Shown here one piece after another: positions 20,895 to 29,459 of a stretch of 30,998 bases of DNA. Location of the stretch: positions 22,089-53,086 of the forward strand of contig WELA01004146.1 of NCBI GenBank assembly GCA_009602735.1, in the 5' to 3' direction. Source of the stretch: Mesotaenium endlicherianum. Lineage: Eukaryota; Streptophyta; Zygnematophyceae; Zygnematales; Mesotaeniaceae. The translations under genes were made by a program, and so were the position numbers. Under the pieces are notes generated by a model. That model saw only the letters and a program-made list of their open reading frames with translations, ran no database searches and had not been told where the DNA came from. Numbering within the stretch: the stretch's first letter is position 1; every line of letters starts with the position of its first letter.

Positions 20895-22571
20895 TTAAGG
20901 GGTTGTTCCTGGGGCTTCAGGGTCAGGAGACGGAGATCTGGACCTAGATCTGGACAGCCCTCTAGGTCTGTCAGCTGGCCTTCTAAAGAACCCTGTTTGC
21001 TCTAAAGTTGGCCCTCGAGGAGAACGGAGGATGGTGGCCTGCTCTTCAACCACTTGGGTGTTGATTCCCACATAGACAGGCATTCCAGTAGGATGCTGAA
21101 ATACATTGGCTAGAGGTACATGCCCCTGAGCGGAGGGGGAGGCTGGCATACCTCTGGCCCACCCGCGTGTCCCTCTTCTGGCACCCCTGTCCTCTGGGGA
21201 TTTCTGTCTGTGTCTGCTGCCCAGTACAGTCAGATCAGCTTCTTCCCCTGCTTGGGCAGGTGGGCTGGGGGAGCGAGCGCGGGGTCCAGTTGTCGCCATA
21301 ACGGGGATCACATTCCAAACACCTGATCGTGGTTCTTTAGGAAGCGCCCCTGCCTGTCCCTGGGTATCCTGAGTACCTGCTGCTGATGCTTCTCCTCTGC
21401 CTTGTTCTTCTTCCTCATCCTCCTCATCCTCCTCCTCGGAGAGAGTAGGGGTCTCGTCCACTAAGTCGTCCTGCTCCCTAGTAGACATGGAGTAGTCTAC
21501 CGACCTCCCTTTCTTAGGGCGCGCTGGAGGTTGCTTGGCCTTCAGCCTACTGATATCTATCCGGCCTGCATTCTTTGCCCATTTGACAAAGGCATGCTTT
21601 CCCTTAGAGAAGTACTCTCTTCCCCTCCTCCTATGTTCCTTGGTCTCTGCATTCATATTGCTCAGGCATCCATTCAGCCTGGGGTCCCAAGGGGCAATGT
21701 GAGGTGGTAGGATGAGATAGCCGTCTAGGCCATAGTGGAAGTCATCCGGTTGGGCTCGGTCACACTCCTGCTTCTTATTTGTGACGGTCATCCACCTCCA
21801 GTCTGTTGGCTGCTGGTAGTACTGGGGTCCGTGCTCAGCCTTCCTCAGTTTACACGGGAACCAGTGGGGAGAGAACATCTGCTGTCCTGCTTCCCTGGCC
21901 AAGTACTCCCAGCTCCTTCTCTCAACTTCATTGTAAGCTGGCAGGAGTGTGAGGTAGAATACCGTATCCTTAAAGCTATCGGGCCGCATGCTCACCATCC
22001 GGATGAGTCTCTGATCTCCCACTATTCCCGGTATGGGGACCGGCTTGTCCTCTGAATCATCTGCGAGATACCGGGCCTGCTCTGCTGTATAGCCCACCAT
22101 CTTAGCATAATCTTCGTAAAGGACCACGCCGGTGTGTGTCTCGATGTACCTGTCCAGTGCTGTAGCTCCTTCCTTCTGTAGCAGTGTTGTCTGTTCCAGC
22201 CTGTTGATCTCCTGGGCTGCCAGCAATGCTTCCTTCAGGTTATCGAAGTTTTGGCCACCCACCACAGTATACCTGTAAGTGGCCAAGCTCTTCTGTCTGT
22301 CCGCTTCAATCTTTTTTCTTTTCTCCTCTTCTGCCGCTGCCGCTTCTTCTTGCTGTTTCTTCTGTCTCTCCTCCTCAGCCTTCCTGAGGTTTTCCGCTTC
22401 CTGATCCTTCTTCCTCTGTGCCTCTTCTGCCGCCTCTTGTTGCTTGCGGACCCTTTCTTGTTCTCTCCTGGTGAGGGACGTCGCCGCCAGCTCCTTCTGG
22501 TATTGCTCCATTGTCCTCCTGGCTTCTTCTGCCTTGCGCTTTCTGTCCTCCTTTTGTGTGGTGGGCGCCAT
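20895..22571 (-). CDS. Third retrotransposon ORF (env position), unknown function, 558 aa
   Basis: Uninterrupted 558-codon ORF in the same sense as gag-pol, between the chromodomain and the 3' LTR. I do not recognise the family. Residues about 1-95 are a charged Glu/Lys/Gln/Ala coiled coil. About 95-345 look globular, with Trp/Tyr-rich stretches such as SPHWFPC and GLDGYLILPPHIAPWDP. Then come a basic stretch with PARPKKGR, an acidic run SEEEDEEDEEEEQ, and a C terminus rich in Arg-Ser and Ser-Pro (RGLSRSRSRSPSPDPE). No signal peptide or transmembrane segment is seen, so it is not an obvious envelope protein. The ATG at 22,571 lies one base after a TGCAG acceptor with a TACTAAC branch point upstream, which fits expression from a spliced mRNA; in-frame ATGs at 22,595 and 22,580 would be removed by that splice. 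The RS tail hints at nuclear or RNA-binding activity (inference). Confidence 0.8.
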   Translation of the reverse strand: MAPTTQKEDRKRKAEEARRTMEQYQKELAATSLTRREQERVRKQQEAAEEAQRKKDQEAENLRKAEEERQKKQQEEAAAAEEEKRKKIEADRQKSLATYRYTVVGGQNFDNLKEALLAAQEINRLEQTTLLQKEGATALDRYIETHTGVVLYEDYAKMVGYTAEQARYLADDSEDKPVPIPGIVGDQRLIRMVSMRPDSFKDTVFYLTLLPAYNEVERRSWEYLAREAGQQMFSPHWFPCKLRKAEHGPQYYQQPTDWRWMTVTNKKQECDRAQPDDFHYGLDGYLILPPHIAPWDPRLNGCLSNMNAETKEHRRRGREYFSKGKHAFVKWAKNAGRIDISRLKAKQPPARPKKGRSVDYSMSTREQDDLVDETPTLSEEEDEEDEEEEQGRGEASAAGTQDTQGQAGALPKEPRSGVWNVIPVMATTGPRARSPSPPAQAGEEADLTVLGSRHRQKSPEDRGARRGTRGWARGMPASPSAQGHVPLANVFQHPTGMPVYVGINTQVVEEQATILRSPRGPTLEQTGFFRRPADRPRGLSRSRSRSPSPDPEAPGTTP

Positions 22572-22572
22572 C

Positions 22573-22602
22573 CTGCACATGTAACCAGGGCACAAGTTAG
22601 TA
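22573..22602 (-). promoter_or_regulatory. 3' splice site with consensus branch point before ORF3
   Basis: In element sense: TACTAAC (22,602-22,596), about 20 nt later TGCAG (22,577-22,573), then G and the ATG of ORF3. TACTAAC is the optimal eukaryotic branch-point sequence and its spacing to the AG is within the normal range. It suggests a subgenomic spliced transcript for ORF3, as retroviruses use for downstream genes. The donor is not established. Confidence 0.55.
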
Positions 22603-22777
22603 GGATATGGACCTTTGTCATAGGGATTGCAGGAAGTATGTTAGTATTTAGTATAGTGGCTTCGCTGCTGTTTACCTTACAGGATGATTGCTAAAAGTTG
22701 ACGTAGTTGCGATGCGCTACACATAAACGTATGAGTGTGTTTTTATCGCTCTCGCTCACTAACTGTCATATATTTTC

Positions 22778-22811
22778 CCCTCCAACTTAAATGGAGACAG
22801 GACCGCCTGTC
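22778..22811 (-). other. Internal copy of the hairpin + polypurine-tract module
   Basis: TTAAGTTGGAGGG at 22,790-22,778 in element sense is identical over 13 bases to the tract beside the 3' LTR and continues GGAAAATA. Upstream, as at the 3' LTR, is a hairpin: GACAGG, loop of 4, CCTGTC (22,796-22,811). It lies just after the chromodomain stop and before ORF3. It may serve as a central plus-strand primer, or mark where the element ended before ORF3 was gained. Confidence 0.6.
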
Positions 22812-22838
22812 ACCTTCCCGTGTCAACTGAAATGACAG

Positions 22839-23355
22839 TTATGGAGGGACTCCAGCGGCCCGAAGGTGGAACCGTGTCAACGCCCCTTTGGCATTGGTCA
22901 AGTGGTCCTTAAACTCCCAAGTGTCCCCAGAGGCATCGGAACCCTTCCATCGAATGAGGTATTTCATGACATATTTAGACGATCGACGGACCGAGCGAGC
23001 GTCTAAAATCTCATCGACCTCATATTCCTCAAGGTCGCCGTCCCGGACAGCGGGGACCGATCCCAGTTGGACAGGGAACCGACCTGTGAACAGTGTATCA
23101 CCTTTGATGTACGGTTCCAGGAAGGAGACATTAAAGACCGGGTGCCCCTTGTATTCAGCTGACATGTTCAGTTTGTAAGCATTCTGACCGACACGACGGA
23201 CCACCGAATATGGACCGACCCAGACAGGGCCAAGCTTTTTCTTGACCACACCAGGGAGGTACAGGTGCTGAGAATGCAGTTTGACTAAATCCCCCTTGGA
23301 AAATGCCAGTTCCCGACGGTGTTGATTAGCGTATTTTTGTTGGTTTTCTTGGCCG
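22839..23355 (-). CDS. Chromodomain segment of pol (displaced by a frameshift)
   Basis: This frame is open to the stop at 22,839 and continues the C-terminal region of integrase ([14 protein letters not shown], then [13 protein letters not shown]), followed by a chromodomain: [29 protein letters not shown], then DTWEFKDHL. Aromatic and WKG residues typical of chromodomains are present. In chromoviruses this module follows integrase and guides insertion to particular chromatin (family knowledge). It is in the -1 frame relative to upstream pol; the switch is needed near 23,350. No slippery heptamer is there, so a one-base deletion or a sequence error is the simplest explanation. The 5' boundary given is the approximate point of frame change. 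Confidence 0.85.
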
Positions 23356-26300
23356 TGTGCAAGTTTCGTTGGACTTCTGACAGGGTGTCAACAAACTCCT
23401 GAGTTAACTGCAGGGAGACCGGGTTGTCAATCCCTTCAGGGTGAGTTAAAGATTCCCCTAGCACATTTAGAGGAGACTTAGGGACTCTACCCAGGCTGAG
23501 TTCAAAAGGAGTTTTGCCCGTTGACGCGTGCACCGCACTGTTGACCGCAAACTGAATTTGAGGCAACAGGTCATCCCAATTATCTTGTTTTTGGTTAATA
23601 TATGCTCTCAGCACCTCCTGCAGAACTCGGTTAGTTCTTTCAGTCTGCCCATCAGTCTGAGGGTGGTTTGCTGTGCTGAGCAGCTGTTTGACTCCCATTA
23701 ACCCCATTAAAGCTCTCCAGAACTTAGAGGTGAATTTTGAGTCTCTGTCTGAGATGATATTAGAAGGGAGCCCATGTTGGCATACTACATGGTTGTAAAA
23801 CTGTCTCGCTGTTTCGAGTGCAGTCACTTTGACAGTTGTGGGGATAAAAATGACCATTTTTGTCAGTTTATCCACGACTACCAGTATTGAATCATGCCCG
23901 TTGGCAGTTCTTGGTAGTGAGACCACCCAGTCCATGGATATAGTTTCCCAGCGTCCCGCTGGGATGGGTAGCGGTTGCAAGAGACCTCCGGGTGGTGTGT
24001 GCCGAGACTTATTTCTCTGACACTGGTCACAGGACTTGACATATTTCAAGACCTCCCGGGGTAACCCCTCCCAATGATAATGTTTTGCCAGTTTGCCAAC
24101 AGTTTTGGCCTGCCCCAAATGTCCACCCAGGAGACTGTCATGAGCTTGACTCAGTAAGAGAGACCTTATTTCCAAGTTATTAGGAATGACCAGCTTCAGC
24201 CTGCCTGAAGTGGTTTCAGTCACCCAGACCCCTCCCTTGAGCTTATACCCGAGTGCAGTAGCACGACACACACCAGTAGTGGGGCTGGGCTCAAATGTTG
24301 GGTCAGAAAGGTAGGCTTTCCTAAGTTGTTCAAGGAAGGACTTTTTCACCTTTAGTGAAGTGAGTGCACACAGGACTTTATCTACAGCATGCTGACTAAA
24401 GTTCCTTTCTTGCAAGTCAGGTCTTCTAGAGAGTGCATCAGCAGGATTCAACTTCCCTGGTTTGTAGTCGATCTGGACTTGGAACTGCTCCAGCATCTGG
24501 CTCCAGCGGTTCTCCCTCCTCGACAGCTTGGACTTCTTCTGAAAGTGGGTCAGAGCTAGATGATCTGTAATCACCTTAAAAGCTTTACCATGTAAGTATG
24601 CTCTCCACTGTTTGAGTACATGAATGATAGCTAGCAGCTCTTTATCATGCACTGAGTAATTAATCTCCGCTGGATTAAATTTCATAGACTCATACAACAC
24701 AGGATGCCACTCCTGCCGTACCTTACCATCCTTTGTGGTTTTGTCAGCAGGCTGCAACAAAATAGCACCCATGGCAAAATCAGAGGCATCAGTAACCACC
24801 TGCACCGGTTTGCTGGGGTCATACACGGCTAGCACTGGGGCAGAACAAAGGGCATCTTTAAGGGTCTGGAAGGCAGCCTGCTGCTCTTCCCCCCACACAT
24901 ACCCGATGTCTTTCTTAGTAAGGTCAGTCAGTTTACTGGCCTTTGTGGAATAATTCTCAATAAATCTCCTATAGTAGTTAGCCAACCCGAGGAAGGATCT
25001 AACTTCAGAGACAGACTGTGGTACTGGCCAGTCCCTTATGGTCTGGACTTTCTTAGGATCCACACTGATGCCCTCTTTACTGACAACGTGGCCTAAGAAT
25101 TCAATACTTTCCTTAAAGAAATCACACTTGCTCATTTTAGCATACAAGTGATTTTTCCGCAGAGTGTCCAGCACTTTCTTTAAGTGTTCAGTGTGCTGAG
25201 CTTCATCTTTAGAGAAAATTAAAATATCATCCAGGAAAACTTGCACAAACTTATCCAAATAAGGTCTGAAAATGTCATTCATAGCACCCATAAAGGTAGC
25301 AGGAGCATTAGTCAGTCCAAATGGCATCACGTTGAACTCATAGTGTCCATAACGTGTGCGGAAAGCAGTCTTGTGTTCATCCCCCTCAGCAATTCTGATT
25401 TGATGATAACCACTCTTGAGATCTATCTTACTGAACACCTTAGCGCCAGACAGGGTATCAAGCAAGTCCTCGATTCTGGGTAAAGCATACTTGTTCTTTA
25501 CTGTAATTCTGTTCAGGGCTCTGTAATCCACACACATCCGCATACTGCCATCCTTTTTCTTAACAAATAGGATAGGTGCGCCGTACGGTGATTTACTGGG
25601 AGAAATGTAACCATTTTCCTCCAGCTCTGCAATCTGTGTTTTCAACTCCTCGCTCTCCAAATAAGACAAGCCATAAGTGCGTTGCCAGGGTGGCTGGCTA
25701 CCAGGTAATAGATCAATCCTATGATCTACTTCCCTTTTAGGGGGTAGTCCTGGAGGCATGTTAAACACATCAGTGTACTGAGCAACAATTTTTGCAGCAG
25801 TAGGGTGCTCCGGAGGGCTTACCTTTTTCTCAACCACTTCTTCAGGTTGAGGAGGTACCTCTCTTAGCAGCAGACAGAACATTCTGTCTTCCTTCTGGTT
25901 CCAGCTTTTGACGAACTCCATTGCATTCAGCAACTTGCATCCTTCTGGAAGCCTCTTCTTTTCCTTCATTTGCCATCCACACAGGACAAGAGGAAGAGCA
26001 CTGGTGGGTGCCAAGTCAGTCTGCCCATCACTGGCTCCTCTCACTTTAACTGTACCTCTGCTCCAACACACTTCAGCTTGATGTCTATTAAGCCAGGACC
26101 TGCCTAGCACGAGATCATAAAAGCCAGTGTTGAGTACCTCAAATGTAAGCGTTTCAGTTAGAACTGCAATGCCAGAACCTAACTGGACCTCAATAGGCTT
26201 GGTTATAACTCCTCCCGGGATACTTGAGGCATCTCCAAGGAATATTTTTCTATTCCCTTGGGTGACAGTAGGCAGCCTTAGCCGCTTAACTAAGTCCTTG

Positions 26301-26640
26301 TGAATAAAAGTATGTGACGCCCCTCCGTCAACAAATGCCCTCACCTTCCTACCTGCAATCATGCAATGCAGTAGGATAGGGGGGACTGTCTTTTCCTGAC
26401 TTTCGCATTGTTCTCCTGACGTAGCAAAGAAATGTTGGACATCAGGTGGAACAAGAGCATCCAGAGTGTGCACTCTCTGGACGTCTATATTACTGATGGT
26501 CTCCTTTATCTGTTTGTCAGGCATGCATAGTGAATCCAGTTCAGCAGGACCCATAATACCTGCTACGAGGGCAGCTAGTGACGACTCACTATCTCTAGCA
26601 TCCTCACAGTCAGTAGACTGGATTACTGACTGTTGCTGTC
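23285..26640 (-). CDS. pol: Pol polyprotein: protease, reverse transcriptase, RNase H, integrase
   Basis: Numbering is from Met at 26,554; the frame is open upstream to the frameshift site. Aspartic protease: [12 protein letters not shown], Asp76. Reverse transcriptase: about 320-500, with [25 protein letters not shown] and catalytic FLDD (440-443). RNase H: about 580-700, with TDAS, HDKELLA and TDH (Asp589, Glu639, Asp664). Integrase zinc finger: His805, His812, Cys842, Cys845. Integrase core: Asp875, Asp936 and Glu972 with exactly 35 residues between the last two (DD35E). All catalytic residues are present. The frame ends early at 23,285 because of the break near 23,350 that separates it from the chromodomain. 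Expression is probably by -1 frameshifting from gag at 26,641-26,647. The order protease-RT-RNase H-integrase is that of Ty3/gypsy, not copia. Confidence 0.97.
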
Positions 26641-26647
26641 TTTTAAA
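26606..26647 (-). promoter_or_regulatory. Programmed -1 frameshift signal at the gag-pol junction
   Basis: In element sense the gag frame reads CCT TTA AAA GAC, giving the heptamer T TTA AAA (26,647-26,641) of the canonical X XXY YYZ type in the correct frame. A 7-nt spacer follows, then a perfect 10-bp stem, ACAGTCAGTA/TACTGACTGT, with an 8-nt loop (26,633-26,606). The gag stop (26,625-26,623) lies inside the structure. Slipping back one base enters exactly the pol frame. All three parts match known -1 sites. Confidence 0.8.
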
Positions 26648-28032
26648 GGCTGGTCTTTTCTCTCGACCTTAGGCAGGTGCTTGACCGGACACTGTTCTCT
26701 GTAGTGGCCTTTCTGCTGACAATGGTAGCAAGTAGATTTTGCTGAGGCTGGTCTCGGCTTAGTCCTACCACCACCCCTTCCATAGCCACCTCGAGAGGGA
26801 CCACCTCTACCTCTAGACTGAATAGCATTGTACTCATACTCATATTCATCACCCTGATTATCCTCAGCCTGGTCTCCTTCAACTGCATTGTAGGAACCGT
26901 GGGGCTTTTTGACAATCTTAGACACCAAAGCGTTACTCTGGCGCTTGTGATTGAACTGCTGCTGATCCCAGGCGTCAGCATCCTGGATCAAGTCAGCCAG
27001 TTTCTCATACTTTTTCTCAGCAAAATGACCAGAGACCTCGGATTTCAAGCCATACCTGAAGTATGCTATCCTATACCGTTCTGGCAAATCAGGCTGCTTC
27101 ATCATGTTCTCTTGGAACTTTTGAGCAAACTCAGCAACTGAAGTGGTCTGCTTCAGTGTCAGGGAGATCATCGCATAGATAGCTTTCTCCTGCTGGTTGA
27201 TGACATCAAACTTCTCATGCAACTTCTCGACAAACTCTACCCACGTAGGGTCACCGAGTTGCCGAGCCTTACGCTCTTCCTTCCAGTAAAGCCACCAGTC
27301 TGCGGCACTGCCTTTCAGTAGCGCACCGGTGTGCCTGACCTTCTCGTAATCTTGCAGTTCTGGGTAGTTCTCCAGCCACTGCTCAACATCCGCGAGAAAC
27401 TTGATCAGGTAATATTTTCTGTTTCCCTCAGGATCATAGTCCTGGGGAGGTTTCGGCTTGGGCTTACTAGGCCCTCGGCCACCACCACTAGTGGTGTGAG
27501 ACCCCAGTTGGTCTCTGTCCCGGAGTAGGGACATTATGATTCTTTTGTCCTCCTGCTGGGACTGATACATGGTCGCCATTTGCGACTGCATCTGAACGAA
27601 CAATGCTCCCAAGTCTACATTTTGGGGTGGTAGATTAGCAAATGCAGCAGCAGCATTGGCATCTACTCGCTGAGTAGTGTCCTCAACAATCCCTCTTGCT
27701 CCTGCAGCAGCAATTCCTGCCGCATTCAGCCGGTCACGTATTTGACCTAGGGGTACATTGAGTTGTACGGCAGGAGGTGGGTTCAGAACATTGGCCCTTG
27801 ATGCCATAAGTTCTTCAACAGTGCGCTCGTCAGCTGGCTGTCCTTCCCTCCTTTGTATATCTTCAGCGGCCTTTGCTACTTGTTCAGCTTCTAGTCTGGC
27901 TATCTCCTCCTCAGCTTGCTGGGCTGCGACTGAGGCAATAGCAGCTGCCTCCCTAGCTGCAGTATCCGATCTGCTTTCGAATAGGTACGGTTTCCCGCTA
28001 CATGGCTTTCCGCCTGGTTTTCGACATTCTCG
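26623..28032 (-). CDS. gag: Gag capsid/nucleocapsid polyprotein
   Basis: The frame is open from 28,032 to the TAA at 26,623; its first Met is at 27,807 (394 codons from there). The N-terminal part before that Met is Ala/Glu-rich and helical. A retrotransposon gag domain follows ([42 protein letters not shown]). The C terminus has a Gly/Arg-rich stretch and one CCHC zinc knuckle, [14 protein letters not shown], which binds the RNA genome. Gag forms the cytoplasmic virus-like particle. The natural start is probably the ATG at 28,088 just after the PBS (MVRTRSQ...), which is in another frame: going from one to the other needs a -1 shift between 28,032 and 27,902. That is either a one-base mutation, a sequence error, or slippage at GGGAAAC (27,996-27,990). 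Confidence 0.88.
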   Translation of the reverse strand, partial: RECRKPGGKPCSGKPYLFESRSDTAAREAAAIASVAAQQAEEEIARLEAEQVAKAAEDIQRREGQPADERTVEELMASRANVLNPPPAVQLNVPLGQIRDRLNAAGIAAAGARGIVEDTTQRVDANAAAAFANLPPQNVDLGALFVQMQSQMATMYQSQQEDKRIIMSLLRDRDQLGSHTTSGGGRGPSKPKPKPPQDYDPEGNRKYYLIKFLADVEQWLENYPELQDYEKVRHTGALLKGSAADWWLYWKEERKARQLGDPTWVEFVEKLHEKFDVINQQEKAIYAMISLTLKQTTSVAEFAQKFQENMMKQPDLPERYRIAYFRYGLKSEVSGHFAEKKYEKLADLIQDADAWDQQQFNHKRQSNALVSKIVKKPHGSYNAVEGDQAEDNQGDEYEYEYNAIQSRGRGGPSRGGYGRGGGRTKPRPASAKSTCYHCQQKGHYREQCPVKHLPKVERKDQPLKDSNSQ

Positions 28033-28088
28033 TTATCCTGGTTCTCCATGTCTCGGGAGTTGCTAGTTTGAGACCTTGTCCTTACCAT
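27900..28088 (-). CDS. N-terminal fragment of gag in a shifted frame
   Basis: 62-codon frame beginning MVRTRSQTSN, about 20 bases downstream of the PBS in element sense. Short Thr/Arg/Ser-rich starts of this kind are common in plant gypsy Gag. It runs into a stop at 27,900, while the main gag frame is open from 28,032, so the two overlap by about 130 bases. Most likely it is the true Gag start separated from the rest by a one-base change. Confidence 0.6.
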   Translation of the reverse strand: MVRTRSQTSNSRDMENQDNENVENQAESHVAGNRTYSKADRILQLGRQLLLPQSQPSKLRRR

Positions 28089-28109
28089 ACAAAGAAGATC
28101 GTGATAACT

Positions 28110-28121
28110 GCTCCGATACCA
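28110..28121 (-). other. Primer binding site (initiator Met tRNA type)
   Basis: One base after the 5' LTR end, in element sense, stands TGGTATCGGAGC. The standard plant PBS for initiator Met tRNA is TGGTATCAGAGC, so there is one difference. Either the host's initiator tRNA differs at that base pair or the PBS carries a mismatch. Confidence 0.85.
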
Positions 28122-28122
28122 C

Positions 28123-28844
28123 TGAAATGAATCGACTTACCAAATAGGCGATTAACAATTAATAAAGATCTTTATATCAGCAAGTAATCTTTATGGTACT
28201 TTCCGTTAACTGTTTAAACGGCAAAAGGACAACGCACTAGCAGTGAATAATACTCGTCAGTCAAATGAGAGTAAACTAGCATCAATAATGCAAATCAGTA
28301 AACTCATACATAAGCAAGGTTAGAAGACAGTGCGTATCAATGGCTTCTCGCCTTGGATTCAGATCTCTCTCAGTAAGCTGTACAAGAGAGTTGGCCTCGT
28401 TTCCGAATGCCGAACTCGAGAGCAATGCCTAGCATATGTACATGGAATGAGTTTACTGTTCAACGGTCAGTGCGATGGCACCGCCTACCCGGGAGTTAAC
28501 CACGTTGGTAGGACCTCGGTTAACCAAATCCACCGCCATCTCCCATCATCCTGAATAGCCATCCATCATAGGGATGTCATCTGGCTATTCATCTAGCATA
28601 TCATACTTAGATGCATATCAAGGCAGTTCGCTGCTACCGAGTACGGAAGCCAGCTTGCTGTCAAAGAATGTGTCAGCAAGCTGACTTATATGGACTTTCA
28701 GCCTGCTGCTTTTTACTGAGTCATTAAACTGATAATTATGTAAAGTCCAGCAGACTGATTATTAACTAAAGTTCAGCAGGCTGAACTCAATTAACTATAT
28801 TATTTAAATGAATATTATATCCACTAATATACTGATTCATTACA
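28123..28844 (-). repeat. 5' LTR of the nested element
   Basis: 722 bp, same termini as the 3' LTR (TGTAATGAATCAG...GATTCATTTCA in element sense). The stretch 28,123-28,551 is identical to the 3' LTR; about a dozen substitutions plus short indels lie between 28,552 and about 28,810. It should contain the promoter for the element; I could not fix the TATA box or the R region. Confidence 0.96.
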
Positions 28845-28849
28845 CTAGG
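28845..28849. repeat. Target-site duplication CTAGG, right copy
   Basis: Directly right of the 5' LTR terminus; identical to 20,056-20,060. Beyond it the interrupted older LTR resumes with TATTGCTCTCGAG. Confidence 0.93.
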
Positions 28850-29459
28850 TATTGCTCTCGAGTTTGGCATTCGAAAACGAGGCCAACTCTCTTATATAGC
28901 TTACTGAGAGATATCTGAATTCAAGGCGAGAAGCCATTGATGCAAATTGTCTTCTACCCTTGGTTATGTATGAGTTTACAAATTGCATGATTGATTCTCG
29001 TTTACTTGCATTTGACTTTGACTTATGAATATTGCTTACTGCTGTGTATTGTCCTTGGCTGTTAAACAAGTTACAGAAAATCCATAAAGATTACTTGCTG
29101 ATAGAAAGATCTTTTATTAATTGTTAATCGCCTATTGGTAAGTCAATTCATTTCAATGTAGCTAAAACACTTCCTATTGACTTAGGTGCACAATCATAGA
29201 ATCTGTGCGCTATGTGACCCCAAAATGTCAGAAGGTATAACTCTGTCAATACTTGTTCAAATTGAGCAAACTTAACGGCAACGAACGCATCTTGACGAGA
29301 CCTTTTTGAAAAGTCCTAGTTCGCTCCATTTGGACCACATACGAAGAAGCCATGTTAATTTCCATGAAAGGTGGTCATAATAACCAACCCAAAAGTGCAC
29401 ACATGACTTGCAAGTAGAAAATCCGACTCTAAAGCCTACTGTCCAAAATGAGGGACCAC

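Larger units (their letters stand above)
20061..28844 (-). mobile_element. Nested Ty3/gypsy chromovirus LTR retrotransposon, 8784 bp
   Basis: Complete element, coding on -. The order in element sense is 5' LTR (28,844-28,123), PBS, gag, pol (protease, RT, RNase H, integrase), chromodomain, third ORF, polypurine tract and 3' LTR (20,781-20,061), flanked by CTAGG duplications. Integrase before the end of pol and a C-terminal chromodomain place it in the chromovirus branch of Ty3/gypsy. Defects seen: a frame break near the gag N terminus and one before the chromodomain; the rest of gag, pol and ORF3 are open. LTRs are about 98% identical, so insertion is recent. As it stands it would not make full-length Gag and integrase-chromodomain unless those breaks are sequence errors or are bypassed. 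Confidence 0.95.
19629..29155 (+). repeat. Older related LTR in + orientation, interrupted by the nested element
   Basis: The left part (19,629-20,060) and right part (28,850-29,155) together form one LTR of about 738 bp in the opposite orientation to the others, running from TGTAATGAATCAG to ATTCATTTCA. The break falls at CTAGG, the nested element's target duplication. Flanks are ATGAA (19,624-19,628) and ATGTA (29,156-29,160), a 4/5 match that could be a decayed target-site duplication. No internal region is attached, so it reads as a solo LTR. Visible divergence from the nested LTRs marks it as older. Confidence 0.85.

Noticed and set aside
22235..22694. Plus-strand 147-codon hydrophobic ORF (Leu/Phe-rich) opposite ORF3's coiled coil
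   Set aside because: It is the antisense of Glu/Lys codons, which always reads as Leu/Phe/Ser; not a membrane protein gene.
26600..26633. H-type pseudoknot between the frameshift hairpin loop (ATCC) and downstream GGAT
   Set aside because: Only two bases would have to span a 10-bp stem, which is sterically implausible; a plain hairpin is the better model.
28081..28090. Splice donor ATG|GTAAGG at the gag start as the partner of the ORF3 acceptor
   Set aside because: A good donor match, but a direct join puts the gag ATG out of frame with ORF3; kept only as a remark.
17887..28554. Repeated 62-88-codon ORFs within the LTRs (CRTREQ...VHGMSLLFNG)
   Set aside because: They lie within LTR sequence, on the strand opposite to the element, and differ in ends between copies; repeated only because the LTR is repeated.
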